DNA of 64,000 bases from Rodentibacter mrazii. GTDB lineage: Bacteria; Pseudomonadota; Gammaproteobacteria; Enterobacterales; Pasteurellaceae. The position numbers were made by a program, and so were the translations under genes. The stretch lies in NCBI RefSeq assembly GCF_001998825.1, contig NZ_MLHG01000013.1:43442-107441 (forward strand), written 5' to 3'. Positions 60,887 to 64,000 of the stretch are shown here, piece after piece. How positions within the stretch are numbered: the first letter of the stretch is position 1; every line of letters starts with the position of its first letter. The notes under the pieces are model-generated. The model searched no databases, was not told the DNA's origin, and saw nothing but the letters and a program-made list of their open reading frames with translations.

Positions 60887-60984
60887 TATTCGTCAAATTG
60901 CCCTAAATTTTCTTTGTTTTTTGTGACTTTAACGCTTGCAAAAATTGCCGCTAAAATACCCACTACCCAAATTATATATAACAT
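60886..60984 (-). CDS. cydX: CydX, small subunit of cytochrome bd oxidase
   Basis: 32 residues: MLYIIWVVGILAAIFASVKV then TKNKENLGQFDE. One membrane helix with the conserved W at position 6, like E. coli CydX (37 aa). AGGAG lies eight bases before the ATG. It stabilises CydAB. It lies between cydB and ybgE, where CydX is expected. Confidence 0.93.
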   Translation of the reverse strand: MLYIIWVVGILAAIFASVKVTKNKENLGQFDE

Positions 60985-60996
60985 CTCATATCTCCT

Positions 60997-62133
60997 TTAG
61001 TATAATGAGTTTGTGTTTTCTTCCACAAAACGCTCATCCAAACGACCAAACATTTTAATGTATGACCAAATGGTATAAGCAAGGGAAATAACCACAAATA
61101 CTAGCGCTAAGAAAAGCATCCAAGTAAGCGTTAATTCGCTAGATGTCGCATCCCACATTAACAAACTTTGTTCAGGATGTGAGCTTGAAGGCATCACAAA
61201 TGGGAACATAGAAACTGCGGCAGTGATAATCACGCCAGCCATGGTTAATGAGGAGAATAAAAATGCAAATCCACAACGATTCGCTTTTGAGAAAACCACA
61301 TTCAATAATGCACTTGCCACGGCTAATGCAGGGAAAATCCATAAAATAGGCATCTCATTAAAGTTTCTGAACCATGCTCCAGTTTCAACTGCAACTTCTT
61401 TACCTATAGGAGAAGATGGTGCAAAGTGATCAACTGTACTGGTGACAACATAACCCTCTTTGAAGTATAGCCACACCCCAGCAAGAACAAACGCGATTAA
61501 AGTGACAAATGCACCAATTTGGGTTATCGCACGAGCTCGATCTCTTAATTCTGAGGTCGTTTTCATTTGTAGCCAATTTGCGCCGTGTGTTACAAGCATC
61601 GCTAAGCTAATCACACCGCATAGCAAGGCAAATGGATTTAATAATGCAAAGAACGAACCGGTATAAGTTACCTGTGCGATTTCGTTAAATTCAAATGGAA
61701 CACCTTGTAGTAAGTTACCAAATGCCACACCGAAAACTAACGCTGGGACAAAACCTCCGGCAAACAAGCCCCAATCCCATACTGTACGCCATGTCGGGTT
61801 ATCAATTTTTGCACGATATTCAAACCCGATTGGACGGAAGAAAAGTGCAGCTAACACCAACACGAGTGCAATATAGAAACCAGAGAATGATACCGCATAG
61901 ACAATTGGCCATGCTGCGAACACCGCACCACCAGCTGTTAATAACCAAACTTGGTTACCATCCCAGTGAGGGGCAATTGAGTTTATCATAATACGGCGTT
62001 CCACTTCTTTTTTACCGGCAACAGGTAAAAGTGCGGTCACCCCCATATCAAATCCGTCAGTTACAGAGAAACCGATCAGCAATACAACAACTAACACCCA
62101 CCAAATAAAACGTAGAAATTCATAATCAATCAT
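60997..62133 (-). CDS. cydB: Cytochrome bd oxidase subunit II CydB
   Basis: 378 residues (E. coli 379) with about nine membrane segments; RFIWWVLVVVLLIGFSVTDG at the start is typical. It is part of the quinol:O2 oxidoreductase used at low oxygen. Uptake signal at 62029-62037. Confidence 0.96.
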   Translation of the reverse strand: MIDYEFLRFIWWVLVVVLLIGFSVTDGFDMGVTALLPVAGKKEVERRIMINSIAPHWDGNQVWLLTAGGAVFAAWPIVYAVSFSGFYIALVLVLAALFFRPIGFEYRAKIDNPTWRTVWDWGLFAGGFVPALVFGVAFGNLLQGVPFEFNEIAQVTYTGSFFALLNPFALLCGVISLAMLVTHGANWLQMKTTSELRDRARAITQIGAFVTLIAFVLAGVWLYFKEGYVVTSTVDHFAPSSPIGKEVAVETGAWFRNFNEMPILWIFPALAVASALLNVVFSKANRCGFAFLFSSLTMAGVIITAAVSMFPFVMPSSSHPEQSLLMWDATSSELTLTWMLFLALVFVVISLAYTIWSYIKMFGRLDERFVEENTNSLY

Positions 62134-62147
62134 AATTCGTCTCCTGC

Positions 62148-63713
62148 TTATTTAGATGATTGTTCAAAGTAGTATTTACCGGTTTTCAATGCACTCGGAC
62201 CTAAACGTGCATATTTAAACATTAAATACATCTCAACAATGATAAACGCCATATAAAGAGCACAGATTAAACCAATAGAGAACCAAAGATCTCCTACACC
62301 TAAATTTGAAGCGGATACCCCTACCGGTAACACTTCATAAATTGCCCACGGTTGACGACCATACTCGGCTAAGAACCAACCACATTCAATGGCAATCCAA
62401 GGTAAAGGTAAGCTCCATAACAATGCTCTTAGTAATAATGGACTTTGTGTCACTTTGTTACGTAGATTTTGAACAAACGCACCAAATGCTAATAATGCGA
62501 GTAAACCACCAACAGCAAGCATTGCACGGAATGCCCAGAAGTTAGGACCGACATTTGGAATGGTATCACGAGCAGCTTGTTTAATTTGTTCTTCTGTCGC
62601 ATCCACTACTTTATCGGTATAGCGTTTTAGCAATAAACCAAATCCAAGATCTTTTTTCACTTCTTCAAATTTTGCTTTCGTTTCAGGATTAACTTGACCC
62701 GATGCTTTTTTCTCTGCTTTTAATTGAGTGAAAAGATCATAAGCCATGATACCACTGCGTACTCTTTGCTCATTTAAAGCTTGGAGTTCTTTTAAACCTG
62801 TGATTTCTTTATCAAAAGAACGGGTTGCAACAATACCGCCAATCATTGGTACACTAATTTCGAAATCATTTTTCATTTCAGCCGAGTTAGGAATGGCTGC
62901 GATATGAAATGCGGCCGGTGCAGGTTGGGTCTCAAACTCAGCTTCCATTGCTGCCAGTTTCACCGGTTGTGCTTTACCAATATCATAACCGGACTCATCA
63001 CCAAGAATTAATACGGAAATAGAAGCAATAAAACCAAAGGTTGCAGCGATAGAGAAAGAACGTTTTGCAAATCCAAGATCACGACCTTTTAATAAATAGT
63101 ATGCGCTAATTCCTAACACGAAGAATGCACCCGTTACATAACCGGCAGAAAGCGTATGTAAGAATTTACTTTGTGCAACCGGATTTAACCATAAATCCAT
63201 AAAGCTGGTCATTTCCATACGTACAGTTTCAAAATTGAATTCTGATGCAACCGGATTTTGCATCCAACCATTTGCAACAAGAATCCACATAGCGGAGAGA
63301 TTTGAACCAAACGCAACACAGTATGTGGTCAGTAAGTGTTTACCTTTAGATAAACGATCCCAACCGAAGAAGAATAAACCAACAAATGTTGATTCTAAGA
63401 AGAATGCAAGTAATGCCTCAATCGCCAACGGCGCACCGAAAATATCACCCACATAGTGAGAATAGTATGACCAGTTAGTACCAAATTGGAATTCCATAAT
63501 GATACCTGTAGTCACCCCAAGGGCAAAGTTAATACCAAATAACTTACCCCAGAATTTTGTCATATCTTTATAAACTTCTTTGCCTGTTACAACATAGGTG
63601 GTTTCCATAATTACCAATACGAAAGTCAAACCTAATGTTAAAGGGACAAAAATGAAGTGATATAACGCAGTTAAAGCAAACTGCAAGCGAGAAAGTTCAA
63701 CAACGTCTAACAT
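62148..63713 (-). CDS. cydA: Cytochrome bd oxidase subunit I CydA
   Basis: 521 residues (E. coli 522). Heme ligand His19 (ALYHFIF), a second conserved histidine in [10 protein letters not shown] and GRQPW in the quinol-binding region are present. A long Q-loop (about 255-390) classes it with the E. coli-type enzyme. It binds hemes b558, b595 and d. First gene of cydAB-cydX-ybgE. Confidence 0.97.
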   Translation of the reverse strand: MLDVVELSRLQFALTALYHFIFVPLTLGLTFVLVIMETTYVVTGKEVYKDMTKFWGKLFGINFALGVTTGIIMEFQFGTNWSYYSHYVGDIFGAPLAIEALLAFFLESTFVGLFFFGWDRLSKGKHLLTTYCVAFGSNLSAMWILVANGWMQNPVASEFNFETVRMEMTSFMDLWLNPVAQSKFLHTLSAGYVTGAFFVLGISAYYLLKGRDLGFAKRSFSIAATFGFIASISVLILGDESGYDIGKAQPVKLAAMEAEFETQPAPAAFHIAAIPNSAEMKNDFEISVPMIGGIVATRSFDKEITGLKELQALNEQRVRSGIMAYDLFTQLKAEKKASGQVNPETKAKFEEVKKDLGFGLLLKRYTDKVVDATEEQIKQAARDTIPNVGPNFWAFRAMLAVGGLLALLAFGAFVQNLRNKVTQSPLLLRALLWSLPLPWIAIECGWFLAEYGRQPWAIYEVLPVGVSASNLGVGDLWFSIGLICALYMAFIIVEMYLMFKYARLGPSALKTGKYYFEQSSK

Positions 63714-64000
63714 CTCAACCTCTTGTAAAAATTACAAGTCATTCACTATGATTAATAAAGACCATCCTTTAAATAATCACCCCAAATACCTAATTAAACT
63801 ACTTAATCCAATTAAGCAAATACTAAATCACCACACATAATAAATCTTTTTGAGAATTACACTAATACAATAAAATGATGAATTATGAAGCAGATAACTC
63901 AGAACGGGTATCATTTTACTACTAATCATAAGGATAAAAAACAGCTAAAATGTTAGCTCGCTCACATTTTTGATATAAACTAGAAAAAATTTTGGTGATT
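63714..64000. promoter_or_regulatory. Upstream region of cydA
   Basis: 287 bp without a gene. A perfect dyad CTTGTAA-AAA-TTACAAG (63722-63738) abuts the cydA ribosome site. Two TTAATT-containing stretches near 63790-63818 look weakly like ArcA half-sites. A hairpin at 63947-63970 may terminate a gene outside the window. No FNR site was found. Confidence 0.5.
63947..63970. terminator. Hairpin near the right edge
   Basis: AAAATGT (63947-63953) / ACATTTT (63964-63970), with an inner AGC/GCT pair around a TC loop and one mismatch. A/T runs flank both sides. It could terminate a plus- or minus-strand gene beyond the window. Confidence 0.5.

Larger units (their letters stand above)
1182..62037. 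repeat. Dispersed Hin-type DNA uptake signal sequences
   Basis: Exact AAGTGCGGT starts at 1182, 2255, 3436, 4842, 6037, 7488, 9031, 16206, 17107, 18671, 22089, 23575, 24911, 30061, 34845, 36004, 37638, 44908, 47249, 51662, 52428, 59368 and 62029. The complement ACCGCACTT starts at 4483, 6066, 6747, 12859, 14438, 16747, 21286, 24998, 27383, 28680, 30011, 31244, 37833, 40856, 41822, 48913, 49935, 52445, 54724 and 59351. Counted by eye; a few may be missed. This motif marks DNA for competence uptake in the Hin subclade of Pasteurellaceae. Confidence 0.97.

Noticed and set aside
1..64000. Mobile elements, prophage, toxin-antitoxin, restriction or other defence systems
   Set aside because: Every longer reading frame is explained by a housekeeping gene or a small envelope protein; no integrase, transposase, nuclease or toxin signature was seen.

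Overview
The window is a chromosomal segment from a member of the Pasteurellaceae, most likely the Haemophilus/Aggregatibacter side of the family. The main evidence is the dense scatter of the Hin-type DNA uptake signal AAGTGCGGT: I count at least 43 exact copies on both strands, where about one would be expected by chance. Other support is the low-GC coding style and a Pal protein that closely resembles Haemophilus outer-membrane protein P6 without matching the P6 sequence I remember. Species cannot be fixed from this sequence alone. Almost all of the window is core genome. I found no transposase, integrase, phage, plasmid, CRISPR array or toxin/defence system.

Layout. 1-3360 (-): ibaG (cut by the window edge) and mlaBCDEF, for retrograde phospholipid transport. 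3453-5951 (-): lnt and corC. 6078-9411 (-): galM, galK, galT (Leloir pathway). These are divergent from galR/galS (9631-10632, +), which is followed by the galactose ABC importer mglBAC (10808-14418, +). The two control regions carry recognisable CRP sites and GalR-type operators, so uptake and catabolism look like one regulon. 14494-15753 (-): a coupled pair of unknown exported proteins and a YaeR-like VOC protein. 15756-22619 (-): complete ccmABCDEFGHI cytochrome c maturation cluster. 22914 (+): sodA, with an FNR-like site. 23602 (-): an ICMT-like membrane methyltransferase.

24076-29872 (-): yfgM, hisS, ispG, rodZ, pilF/pilW, rlmN. 30105 (+): pbpG (PBP7). 31220-34663 (+): yfeABCD iron/manganese importer with a Fur-like box. 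34693-37612 (-): rlmC, nagZ, ycfL-like, hinT. 37939-41801 (-): ppiD, mntP, mnmE. 41942-44291 (-): yidC, yidD, rnpA, rpmH, divergent from dnaA-dnaN-recF (44615-48182, +).

48304-55421 (-): trmJ and the isc operon (iscR, iscS, iscU, iscA, hscB, a DUF2625 gene, hscA, fdx, iscX), with an IscR type 1 site before iscR and a hairpin between iscR and iscS. 55606-55777 (-): two identical tRNA-Lys(UUU) genes. 55949-60512 (-): pal, tolB, tolA, tolR, tolQ, ybgC. 60602-63713 (-): ybgE, the very small cydX, cydB and cydA (cytochrome bd oxidase).

I did not find a clear new multi-gene system. The best leads are small: a DUF2625 gene inside the isc operon, the unknown lipoprotein/exported-protein pair at 14.5-15.4 kb, an unexplained 19-bp dyad before rlmN, uptake-signal inverted repeats used as terminators or placed inside operons, and several short palindromic intergenic repeats.
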